From: Prevotella melaninogenica
GTDB lineage: Bacteria > Bacteroidota > Bacteroidia > Bacteroidales > Bacteroidaceae
DNA: 64,000 bases
Reading direction: 5' to 3'
Assembly: GCF_003609775.1 (NCBI RefSeq)
Contig: NZ_AP018050.1
Coordinates: 744,001-808,000, forward strand
The notes beneath the pieces are model-generated. The model worked only from the letters and a program-made list of their open reading frames with translations, was not told where the DNA came from and searched no databases. The position numbers and the translations under genes are program-made. Shown in pieces: positions 8,452 through 16,355 of the stretch (position 1 is its first letter; the number at the start of each line of letters is the position of its first letter).

Positions 8452-9417
8452 ATGGAAAAAAACAGAAAAAAACAAATCGTAGTTTTGAGTATAGCTTTAG
8501 TTTGCATTTTCATCTTGGTATTTTCATTGTTCCATAAATCAGCGACAAAAGATAGCGCAAATCCTCCTTTAACAAATGTTTTGACTGATAGCATTTCTCA
8601 AATTGTCTCAGCTTGTCCTGGCGAAATTGGTGTGGCGGTTATTGTTAATAACAGAGATACGGTTAAGGTCAATAATAAGAGTGTTTATCCTATGATGAGT
8701 GTGTTTAAGGTTCATCAGGCATTAGCTCTTTGTAATGACTTTGACAATAAAGGAATTTCACTTGATACCTTAGTAAATATAAATAGGGATAAACTTGACC
8801 CAAAGACTTGGAGTCCTATGCTGAAAGATTATTCAGGGCCAGTCATATCATTGACAGTGAGAGATTTGCTGCGTTATACTCTTACTCAGAGTGACAACAA
8901 TGCAAGCAACCTTATGTTTAAGGATATGGTTAATGTCGCTCAAACAGATAGTTTTATAGCCACACTCATTCCTCGTTCAAGTTTTCAGATAGCTTATACG
9001 GAAGAGGAAATGTCGGCTGACCATAACAAGGCTTACTCTAACTATACATCTCCTCTTGGTGCTGCAATGTTGATGAATCGTTTGTTTACTGAAGGTCTTA
9101 TCGATGATGAGAAACAAAGTTTCATTAAGAATACGTTAAAAGAATGCAAAACAGGTGTAGATAGGATAGCAGCTCCACTTCTTGATAAAGAAGGGGTTGT
9201 TATAGCGCATAAGACAGGTTCAGGTTATGTTAATGAAAATGGTGTTCTTGCAGCTCACAATGATGTTGCCTATATATGTCTGCCTAATAATATCAGTTAT
9301 ACCTTAGCGGTATTTGTTAAGGATTTCAAGGGAAATGAATCACAAGCGTCACAATATGTTGCGCATATATCAGCTGTAGTATATTCTTTATTAATGCAAA
9401 CTTCAGTAAAATCTTAA
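8452..9417 (+). CDS. cfxA: class A beta-lactamase CfxA (CfxA2-like)
   Basis: A 321-residue periplasmic or membrane-anchored serine beta-lactamase that hydrolyses penicillins and many cephalosporins. Residues 8-27 are a hydrophobic signal/anchor. The catalytic SVFK is at 83-86, the SDN loop at 147-149, an acidic omega-loop EEEMSADHN near 184-192 and KTG at 254-256. GSGYVN and KGNESQ correspond, from memory, to Tyr239 and Glu272 in Ambler numbering, which is the CfxA2 pattern. It is the only plus-strand gene of the element, AT-rich compared with the mob-to-int block, with its own promoter and terminator, so it looks like an acquired cassette. Confidence 0.96.
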   Translation: MEKNRKKQIVVLSIALVCIFILVFSLFHKSATKDSANPPLTNVLTDSISQIVSACPGEIGVAVIVNNRDTVKVNNKSVYPMMSVFKVHQALALCNDFDNKGISLDTLVNINRDKLDPKTWSPMLKDYSGPVISLTVRDLLRYTLTQSDNNASNLMFKDMVNVAQTDSFIATLIPRSSFQIAYTEEEMSADHNKAYSNYTSPLGAAMLMNRLFTEGLIDDEKQSFIKNTLKECKTGVDRIAAPLLDKEGVVIAHKTGSGYVNENGVLAAHNDVAYICLPNNISYTLAVFVKDFKGNESQASQYVAHISAVVYSLLMQTSVKS

Positions 9418-9449
9418 ACTGCACTTGCTTTGATAATTAATGATAAACA

Positions 9450-9489
9450 ATCTAAAAGCACTCTAATCGTTATCGGAGTGCTTTTAGAT
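9450..9489. terminator. bidirectional terminator between cfxA and mob
   Basis: Perfect 14-bp arms ATCTAAAAGCACTC (9450-9463) and its complement (9476-9489). It separates the convergent cfxA and mob genes. Confidence 0.85.
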
Positions 9490-9509
9490 TACTAATCAAA
9501 TTGCTTCTA

Positions 9510-10912
9510 TTATAATTTGAATCCTCTACTTTTTCTTTCTTCCTGTTGCGGCACTCTTGCTCCATATCTAAGCCTGTGCCATTGCTCCCTGAACCAGTCG
9601 GCAATCGGCTTCCTGTTTATTGTCAGGTTCAGCCTGCTTTCATCGTCAGGGTCATTTTCCACCCTTAAAATATCATCCTTTATATCAAAGTTCCGCCTGT
9701 GTTGCTCGGAATAGATTTTACCGCTACATTTCAGGGCTTCTTTTTTGACTATAAGACTTTCAGTCATTTCTTTAGAGAATCCCAGCATGGCACAAAACTT
9801 TTCCATGCGCAGCATTTCCCTGAACATCGAAACCACCTGAAAGCCTTGTCTATGATTCTGGCGAGCCGTGACAGTTCTTTTTCTTTCATGTCAAGTTCCT
9901 GCCTGTGCATTTCTCTGAGATTGTGGATTTGCGTATCATGCTGTTTCTGCATCTGCTGTACTTGGCTCTGCAATTTTTCAATATTGGTGTTCCGTTTTGA
10001 AACCTCGTCTTGCAGTTTTTCGTTGGCACGTTCCAGTTCTTTCAGTTTTCCACTCCCGAAAAGAGAAGCAACTCCACTAGTTATGGCTGTCGCTGCCGTG
10101 GTGGCTGTCTTCTTTAACTTGTCAGTGCGTATTTCTGATTTCACCTGTTTCAGTTCCTGCTCGGCAAGATTTATCTGTTCTTCTTTGTGCCGTTTGGCTG
10201 CATCCATGCGTTGCAGTTCAGCTTTCTGCTTCTCAATGATAAAGTCGTTCCGTTCCAGATGCTCCTTACCAGTGACAGCCTTTGACTGCCCGCGTTCCAT
10301 CAGCAGGATGTCGGATGCAAGGGTCTGCATCTGCATCATGTCATCGTCATTGAGCTTTCGGCTCTTTCCTGTTTCGTGGTTCATCCAGTCGAAAACGATA
10401 TGGGCATGATAGTTCGGCTTGAACCATCTGTCCCCGACTTTGAAGCTTTCCCTGTCTTCCGCTTCCGGCTGACCGTTCAGCCAATGCCCTTCATCCTTGT
10501 GCAGGAAGATTTGCAGCGGTGTGATTCCCCAGCGTCTTTGACACTCCTCACCGAATTTACGCACGTCTGCCAGTGTGGTGTCCGACCTGACAAGCAGCAC
10601 TCCTTCACGTATGGGGGAGCATCCCGCAATCTTGACTATTTTACCGTTCTTGCCTTTGCGTTCACGCTCCTTTTCCTGCATGGCACGTCCGGTCTTTTCC
10701 TTTACCATCTGTCTGATATTGTCATAATGCATCCGCAAATCCGGACTGCCGAAGTCGGGATTTATCCACTGTTCGTTATCGGTGGATAGTTCAGGAACGA
10801 CATAGATTCTGGACTCTCCGATGTGGCGCATGTATTCGGCAGTCCTCCTGTTGTGAGCCTCGCTCGATGCGATGTTGCAGGGCTTGATATGTATGCTTGA
10901 TTTTGTTGCCAT
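9510..10912 (-). CDS. MobV-type relaxase (mobilization protein), frame broken near 9825
   Basis: Nicks oriT and pilots single-stranded transfer during mobilization. The first frame (10912 to 9764, 382 aa) starts MATKSSIHIKPCN. It has a His-rich catalytic region with LHKDEGHW (H138, H143) and NYHAHIVFDW (N167, H169, H171), the metal-binding motif of the MobV/Pre group, then a long coiled coil (about 220-360). Near 9825 the frame should move to a second one (9836 to 9510) that continues FREMLRMEKFCAML to a basic end ERKSRGFKL. One missing base explains the break. The corresponding site in the error-rich copy 3 has an extra base that joins the two frames. The intact product would be about 465 residues. 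Confidence 0.8.
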
Positions 10913-10977
10913 AGATACTTGTTTTTTGGTTTGTACTTTATTGTTTGCTTTTCCGCTGTCCGTAAACGCATGGGGTT

Positions 10978-11157
10978 CTTAGGGGTGCAACCCATAAGCG
11001 GAGATTGCAAAGAGAGGGTCACTCTTTGCTCTGGGTTCTCAGGGGAGAAACGCCCTGAGTGGGTCATTAGGGTAAAACCCTAATCCCCTCGGGAGAGCCC
11101 ACAACTACGTAAGCGGAGCGTGTAGTTATAGTGGGCTATATCAATGGCAAGCCATTG
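10978..11157. other. candidate origin of transfer (oriT): hairpin cluster upstream of mob
   Basis: Six inverted repeats in 180 bp: 10978-10998 (imperfect), 11007-11029 (GCAAAGAG arms), 11038-11059 (CTCAGGG arms), 11067-11083 (TTAGGGT/ACCCTAA), 11097-11136 (GCCCAC...GTGGGC with ACTAC/GTAGT) and 11142-11157 (CAATGGC/GCCATTG). The motif TAAGCGGAG occurs twice. The region lies directly upstream of the relaxase, the usual place for oriT in small Bacteroidota mobilizable elements. The nic site is not identified. Confidence 0.55.
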
Positions 11158-11194
11158 TCTGCAAACTCCAGCCTACGGCTTCCGCTCTCCTCCG

Positions 11195-12310
11195 TCAGGG
11201 AGGTTTTTCATCATCGTTGCCGATTGGAGATGCACCGACCAGCACAAGGTCTAAATCGTCTATCAGTTTTTGCAGGACGGGATTCTTCTCTATCATCCGC
11301 TGGAGGATTCTCTCAGCCTCGACCAAGTGGTTGGCTGTACTCATCACCTTGCCCTCCCGTATCTGAAAGATAATCCAATCGGCTATGTCGATATGGGCTT
11401 CTTTTTGTTTCGGGGTGGCATTCCTTTCGATGATGTCCGAAACCACCACCTTACAAAAGTACATGCTCTCGGCTCGCTGTTTCCACTCGGCATAAGCATC
11501 GGCATCGGGAAAGAGAAGCACGGTTCGCCCTGACAGTACACGGAGTTTCTCTTCTCTCATCTGACTCTTACCACCCGTAGCCAGCCATACATAATCGGGG
11601 AAGATAGCAGAACCGATAACGGCACTCTTCTCGGATTCCACCAAGACCACCACCTTGTCGGGATGCGTTTTCAACAAGTGTTCCCCGAAAAGGCATTGGG
11701 ATAGTTGCCAATCCTCTGCCAACACACGCTGCTTTTTCAATATGCTGTGTATCCAGTTCACTGCCGATGTCTGTCCTCCCTTGATACGGTGTCCGTCTTC
11801 GGGATTGTACTGCATCACCTTTCCCGTGCGTACCTTGCCCGTCCTGTCTATCTGCCAAAAGATAACAGAGCCGTCACGGGTAGCCCCCAAACGGTATTCC
11901 TCCAACAACCGCTTCAACACCTCTTTCGCCTTGTCGCCATAGTAGGAAGTAAGGAGTGTGAAGAGGAAACGGAAGAAATTGCTACGCTCGCTTTGCGACT
12001 TCTCCACATAGTGAGGGGGAATATAGCCGATGGCTGTCGGCTTACTTTGCTGCTTCACTTTCTTCTGCTCTGCTCTTTGCCTGTCAAAAGAGAAATCATT
12101 GGTAGTTCTGTGTTCAGGATGCTCTTGAAAATACTCTTTCGGAGTGTAGTGATACCCACAACCGCTTTCGTGGTTACATCTGCCGACCGATGGATGCAAC
12201 GGCACATTATTTTCGTCCACGTAATAGACGAAAGAATGCCTGTCTCCGCATTTGGGGCAGGTATGCCGTGTTGCCGTTCCTTTATACTTCTGTAATGAAT
12301 AATTGCCCAT
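11195..12310 (-). CDS. zinc-finger/TOPRIM primase-like protein
   Basis: A 371-residue protein with an N-terminal zinc-binding region (C18, C21, C45, C51, as in CHC2-like primase fingers). A TOPRIM-like core follows: VVVLVESEKSAVIG holds the acidic pair E225/E227 and TVLLFPDADA holds D269/D271. Such proteins occur next to RepA-like ATPases on Bacteroides plasmids and integrative elements, where a role in priming replication of the excised circle is expected. It lies 3 bp after the RepA-like gene, in one operon with the HTH gene. Confidence 0.7.
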   Translation of the reverse strand: MGNYSLQKYKGTATRHTCPKCGDRHSFVYYVDENNVPLHPSVGRCNHESGCGYHYTPKEYFQEHPEHRTTNDFSFDRQRAEQKKVKQQSKPTAIGYIPPHYVEKSQSERSNFFRFLFTLLTSYYGDKAKEVLKRLLEEYRLGATRDGSVIFWQIDRTGKVRTGKVMQYNPEDGHRIKGGQTSAVNWIHSILKKQRVLAEDWQLSQCLFGEHLLKTHPDKVVVLVESEKSAVIGSAIFPDYVWLATGGKSQMREEKLRVLSGRTVLLFPDADAYAEWKQRAESMYFCKVVVSDIIERNATPKQKEAHIDIADWIIFQIREGKVMSTANHLVEAERILQRMIEKNPVLQKLIDDLDLVLVGASPIGNDDEKPP

Positions 12311-12313
12311 AGC

Positions 12314-13420
12314 TTAGTCCGTTTTTGATGGTTGATTGTCGGCTGTCCCATCCTGTCCCATTGTCCCACACTCTAAGGGTTGGGACAGTGGGACACTTGG
12401 GACACCTGCGTTTTTACTCTCTTTGCTGCGCTGGATGATACGGTTTACGGTGGACTTGCCACAATTCACCTGTGAGGCTATCTCCCTGACGGACTTGCCC
12501 GATTGGGAGAGTTGCAGAATTTGGCAATCCCTTTGGCTTGATTCATTGTCGCCCAATTTTTTCAAGTGTTCCTTTTCCGTGGAATAGCCCCTGAACACGA
12601 ACTGCAAGAAAGCATCCACCTTGTCAATCTCGTAAACGATTACATTATCCGCATCATGAGAGAACGTGCCATAGCGCACTTTAAGCTGCTTCACATAGCG
12701 AAGCCCTCCGTCTTGGGCACTTTTTCCAATGGTGAACACGCTGTCAAAGAAATTGTAGAGCCGTTTGCTTCCGGCAAGGTCGTTGGATGTGATGGGACAA
12801 TCCAAAGAGCGTTTGGGCGTATGTGCTAGGACAAGGATAGAGAGCGCATATCTCTTTTTGAGATTGTTCAGCTGAATCATCAGCCGTCCTGCGGCATCGC
12901 CTTTCTCCATGGCGCAACACAGGTAGGTAAGATTGTCAATGATGAAAATCTTGCAGTCGGTCTGCACAGCCATCTGTTCAATGCCGCCTATGATAGCTTC
13001 CTCAAAGTTGGCATCCAAAAGCTGGTTGCAGTCAATAGACACCCGATAGAGTTTGTCGGGAAAGGTGTAGAGCTCTCCATGCTCGTTGGTATAGCGGAGC
13101 TGGAACTGCTTTTCGGACAGTTCAAAGTCCAGATACAGCACATTGTCGGTTCGGGCGATGCGGTCGGCTATCTGCACGGCAAGGATGGACTTGCCCACGT
13201 TGGAATCGGCAAACAAGCAGGAGAGTTCCCCCTCGTACCAAAAGCTGTCCCACAGCGCACGGGGCGTAGGCAATAACGATGCTTCAAGAATGGTTTGGTT
13301 TGCCGTCTTGATATTCATCATGCCTACACTGTCGGGCATACCGTTATGCGCTTGGGATGCTTTTGTGAGGTCGCCACGTATCAGGTTGATATAGTTCTTA
13401 TCCTCTTCCATATCATTCAC
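12314..13420 (-). CDS. RepA-like AAA/RecA-fold ATPase (replicative helicase type)
   Basis: A 368-residue protein. Walker A ADSNVGKS is at 71-78 and Walker B KIFIIDN at 157-163; the middle resembles hexameric RepA/DnaB-type plasmid helicases. The C-terminus has a resolvase-like HTH, KSVREIASQV followed by GKSTVNRIIQ. The first codon of the longest frame is GTG at 13420, overlapping the TGA stop of the preceding HTH gene (GTGA), so translation is probably coupled; an ATG at 13411 is the alternative start. Likely role: unwinding or replicating the excised element. Confidence 0.75.
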   Translation of the reverse strand: MNDMEEDKNYINLIRGDLTKASQAHNGMPDSVGMMNIKTANQTILEASLLPTPRALWDSFWYEGELSCLFADSNVGKSILAVQIADRIARTDNVLYLDFELSEKQFQLRYTNEHGELYTFPDKLYRVSIDCNQLLDANFEEAIIGGIEQMAVQTDCKIFIIDNLTYLCCAMEKGDAAGRLMIQLNNLKKRYALSILVLAHTPKRSLDCPITSNDLAGSKRLYNFFDSVFTIGKSAQDGGLRYVKQLKVRYGTFSHDADNVIVYEIDKVDAFLQFVFRGYSTEKEHLKKLGDNESSQRDCQILQLSQSGKSVREIASQVNCGKSTVNRIIQRSKESKNAGVPSVPLSQPLECGTMGQDGTADNQPSKTD

Positions 13421-13791
13421 CAGTTACGTGGGTTGGGCTTGCGACGGTGGGAAGAGGATAAGGACTTGTTCAGTTCCTCGTCTGACAACGGTATGGGATT
13501 CTTTCGGGCGGTTTCCAGCCACTTGTCCAGTTCGTCACGGTAAAGGCAATAGCGTTTGCCGGGCTTGGTGGCAGGGATTGTCCCTTCTGACAGTTTCATG
13601 TAGAGCGTACCCTTAGGGATACCTAAATACTCTGCTGCCTCGTCCACAGACATGGGCACGTGGGTGTCCACCGTTTTGGCATTGTTCACACTGCGCTGCT
13701 CGGCGAGCAGGCTTTTCAGGCTCATCACTTCGTCTCGAAGCTGAGCGACAACCTCGGGGAGGTCGTTGAAGGTAAGAATTGATTTTTCCAT
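13417..13791 (-). CDS. HTH (excisionase-like) DNA-binding protein, 124 aa
   Basis: A helix-turn-helix of the MerR/excisionase type, MSVDEAAEYLGIPKGTLYMK, then a wing GKRYCLYRDELDKWLE; the N-terminal part is a short coiled coil. The frame extends upstream to 13860, but I chose the internal ATG at 13791 because the conserved promoter block at 13823-13893 lies inside the longer frame. It is the first gene of the HTH/RepA/TOPRIM operon. It could be an excision factor, a replication regulator or both. Confidence 0.75.
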   Translation of the reverse strand: MEKSILTFNDLPEVVAQLRDEVMSLKSLLAEQRSVNNAKTVDTHVPMSVDEAAEYLGIPKGTLYMKLSEGTIPATKPGKRYCLYRDELDKWLETARKNPIPLSDEELNKSLSSSHRRKPNPRNW

Positions 13792-13822
13792 TCGCGTACT
13801 CGTCTCTTTTGTAAGACTTGGC

Positions 13823-13893
13823 GCAAAGGACTGAAATGATATATCCGTGAATATCTCCACGACACGTCATTGCAAAATAATTCCCGAATAATT
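13823..13893 (-). promoter_or_regulatory. promoter/operator block of the HTH operon, shared with the integrase gene
   Basis: On the minus strand a TCCTTTGC minus-7-like box (13823-13830) is preceded by a block also found before the integrase (16272-16340). Shared strings on the plus strand are GCAAAGGA, ATATCCGTGAATA, CTCCACGA, TCATT and AAATAATT, in the same order and nearly the same spacing. Confidence 0.6.
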
Positions 13894-13990
13894 AAGCCCA
13901 GCCATAAATGACGGGTAAAATTACTCGGGAAACGATGTAAAACAGGCGGTTATGAGTTACCGGATGGTTGTCGTTGGTGTCGTGATTATC

Positions 13991-14848
13991 CTAATTCCGC
14001 ACATAATCCTCGGGATAGTGGAAATCAAGTTTGCCGTTTTCGGGTTCATCAATGGGAATTTCCGTCTTTAACGGCTCTACCTTGAAATTCTTGATGGTTG
14101 ATAAGTCTGTATCAGCAAACGATTTCGGGAAAAGGGCTTTGATGAACTTGGCACGGTTATCCCCATTGTAGTATCTCTTGTACAGGAAACGCTCAGAGAT
14201 ATTCCATACGAAGTGACGGAGTGGAATGTTGTTGATGTCTTTGGTAAACGGTCTTTGTATGGGCTTCGGGGTATAAGTGTTAAGATTCATCCATTTGTCC
14301 ACCTCAGTACAGATGTGGTTCACGGTTTCTTGGTCGGCAATGCGAGGCAGGTAATAATGGCAATACTCCATGACCATGCGGATGCGCTCTTCCTTTTCCC
14401 GTTGCTCTCTGCTTGCGTAATTGGCACGGTTCTTTTCGTGAAGATCCGGGGCGATAGTAAGCTCTATCGGTTGTGTTTGGATAAGTGTCTCTTCTTTTGT
14501 CGGGGATGATTCGGGTACAGGCTCAGGGACTGATGTAGGTCCAGGCACAGATGTGGCTTCTTCAAGTGTATTTTGTGACAGTTCTTCCTGCACCTCTATG
14601 GCTTCGGCAATCGTTTCTTTCTTGCCGAACTTGATTTTGTAGATTTCGTATGTATCAAAGATAAGTGTCTGAAAGGAGAGATAGAGCAACCATCCCAACA
14701 GGTTACAGCATACGAATACTATCCACCTGACAAAGTTGTCTTGGTTGAAGCTGTCCGCTATTACCAGCGTGGCAATGGAAGATATTAGGACGATGGCGAA
14801 GCCGACAAAGCCCAAGATGATGTATTTGTCCTTGATTGATGATTCCAT
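13991..14848 (-). CDS. hypothetical membrane protein, 285 aa
   Basis: Unrecognised. Two N-terminal transmembrane segments (about residues 9-32 and 41-64, counted from MESSIKD) are followed by a Pro/Glu/Thr-rich linker and a C-terminal soluble domain with FVWNISERFLYKRYYNG. The longer frame starts at 14911, but a perfect minus-7 box (14888-14895) lies within that extension, so the ATG at 14848 is preferred. Found between integrase and replication genes; no function assigned. Confidence 0.65.
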   Translation of the reverse strand: MESSIKDKYIILGFVGFAIVLISSIATLVIADSFNQDNFVRWIVFVCCNLLGWLLYLSFQTLIFDTYEIYKIKFGKKETIAEAIEVQEELSQNTLEEATSVPGPTSVPEPVPESSPTKEETLIQTQPIELTIAPDLHEKNRANYASREQREKEERIRMVMEYCHYYLPRIADQETVNHICTEVDKWMNLNTYTPKPIQRPFTKDINNIPLRHFVWNISERFLYKRYYNGDNRAKFIKALFPKSFADTDLSTIKNFKVEPLKTEIPIDEPENGKLDFHYPEDYVRN

Positions 14849-14887
14849 ATTTCGTTGAGAGATTGAATGTTCCTGTATTATTTTGTG

Positions 14888-14895
14888 CAAAGTTA
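14888..14895 (-). promoter_or_regulatory. minus-7 box for the membrane protein gene
   Basis: TAACTTTG on the minus strand is a full TAnnTTTG match, 40 bp upstream of the chosen start. Confidence 0.5.
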
Positions 14896-15032
14896 ATGCT
14901 ATTTTTCCCAATTACTGCCCGTTATTTGCGGTTAGAACGGTCTTTTTCAATGTATTTCACGAAATGTCATCATATCATACTCTGTTTCATACTCTGAGGG
15001 GCTTATAAATGGTGGCATCAAGCCAAAAACAT

Positions 15033-15072
15033 AGAGGGGCGATTATAGCCTTGTAGCCATAACCGCCCCTCT
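15033..15072. terminator. terminator-like hairpin after the integrase gene
   Basis: Arms AGAGGGGCG...TTAT and its near-complement CGCCCCTCT around GCCTTGTAGC, 24 bp past the integrase stop. Confidence 0.7.
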
Positions 15073-15095
15073 GAATACCTGTCAATGTGAGACAT

Positions 15096-16214
15096 TTATG
15101 CCTCCTTGCGCTTCAAGGTTATCTTGTCCACCACCTGACACATCTGCTGCGCTGCTATCTTGGAATAGATTTGTGTGGTGGTAATGTTCTTATGTCCGAG
15201 ATAGGCTTGGATGACAGCCATGTCCGTTCCCATTTCCACGTGCAGGCTTCCGAAGCTGTGGCGGGTACAGTGAAAGGTGATTTTCTTGGTTATCCCTGCT
15301 GCCGTGAGCCACCGTTGGAGTGGTCCTTGCAGCATCTTGTCCTTGAAATCCTCAAAGATAAGTCCCTCGCCCCGTTCTCCCAGCAGTCCATAGGCTTCAT
15401 CACTGATGGGGTTATGCACTATTTCTTTGGTTTTCTGCATACGGGTGGTAACGAACATCCTGCCGTTGGTGTATGGTTGTATCTGCTGCCACGTGAGCTG
15501 TCTGATGTCGCTCTTTCTCAGTCCCGTAAGACAGGCGAAAAGAAAAGCTTTTTTCAAGACCTCCTCCTCACAGGGTGTTTCGGCAAGCCGTATCAGTTCC
15601 TCTTGGCTCAAATGCTCCCTGATGGTGGGAATGCACTCGATGCGGTCTAAGAAGCCGTTTGGGTTCTCCTTTATCTTCCTGTCACGGTAAGCGGTGTGCA
15701 GCACGGCACGGAAAGTTGACCAATAGCCTGCTGCGGAGTTGATGTGCAGCTTTTGGTTGGTGTGGATGGATTGGGGTGCATCAAGCAGGTATTCCATGAA
15801 CTTGCGGCACAAATCCACATCCACCTCCTCAAAGGTGCATTTGCCGTTCACGAACCGCTGGAAATGCTTGTATACGTGCTGCCACTTGATATTCTTGCGG
15901 TCAGCCAGTCCTTTGAAATAGGCAAGGAAATCGCCCTTCATCTTGGTCTTGTCAAAAAAGCCGTTGTTTTCATTGAAAATGGCTTCGTAGCGCTGGTTGC
16001 GCAGGATGACCGCTTTCTTCATCATGCGTGCGTTGAAGTCCCGTTCCTGCTGGTTTGCAGGTTTGGCGAAGATGTAAATTCCTAAGGCTTCACGTGTAAT
16101 CACTCTCATGGTGACATTGTCACGGTAGCCGGGATAGTAGTCAAGGCATAGTGAATACTGTGTCCCGTTCTTAATCTTGCGCTTACGCAAGGTAACTGTT
16201 TTGCATTTACTCAT
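15096..16214 (-). CDS. tyrosine recombinase / integrase of the element
   Basis: 372 residues; catalyses site-specific integration and excision. The core-binding domain is about 95-200. The catalytic set is complete: R233 in TGLRKSD, K263 in QKTKE, H315 and R318 in HCTRHSF, H341 in LGHKNI and the nucleophile Y350 in QIYSKI. Its length and RKR-rich N-terminus match integrases of Bacteroides mobilizable transposons. It has its own promoter block (16272-16340), matching that of the HTH gene, and a terminator downstream. Confidence 0.93.
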   Translation of the reverse strand: MSKCKTVTLRKRKIKNGTQYSLCLDYYPGYRDNVTMRVITREALGIYIFAKPANQQERDFNARMMKKAVILRNQRYEAIFNENNGFFDKTKMKGDFLAYFKGLADRKNIKWQHVYKHFQRFVNGKCTFEEVDVDLCRKFMEYLLDAPQSIHTNQKLHINSAAGYWSTFRAVLHTAYRDRKIKENPNGFLDRIECIPTIREHLSQEELIRLAETPCEEEVLKKAFLFACLTGLRKSDIRQLTWQQIQPYTNGRMFVTTRMQKTKEIVHNPISDEAYGLLGERGEGLIFEDFKDKMLQGPLQRWLTAAGITKKITFHCTRHSFGSLHVEMGTDMAVIQAYLGHKNITTTQIYSKIAAQQMCQVVDKITLKRKEA

Positions 16215-16271
16215 AATAATTATGTTTTAATTGGTTGTATACATTTTGGAGTTGTATCCATGTTTCCGATG

Positions 16272-16340
16272 GCAAAGGAACAACGTGAAATATCCGTGAA
16301 TACCTCCACGATACATCATTTTGAAATAATTTTCGATAAT
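16272..16340 (-). promoter_or_regulatory. promoter/operator block of the integrase gene
   Basis: Minus-7-like TTCCTTTG followed upstream by the block shared with 13823-13893. It lies 58 bp upstream of the integrase start at 16214. Confidence 0.6.
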
Positions 16341-16355
16341 CCCGATTTTTCACGG

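Noticed and set aside
9764..9836. Programmed ribosomal frameshift in the relaxase
   Set aside because: No clear slippery heptamer was seen, and a one-base consensus or true deletion explains it more simply.
9699..10409. Plus-strand 236-residue Ser/Cys/Phe-rich frame
   Set aside because: Low-complexity antisense of the relaxase coiled coil; recurs only because the element is repeated.
11705..12295. Plus-strand 196-residue frame
   Set aside because: Antisense of the TOPRIM gene, with no promoter or motif.
15087..15650. Plus-strand 187-residue frame opposite the integrase
   Set aside because: Antisense shadow; the integrase on the other strand has the complete catalytic set.
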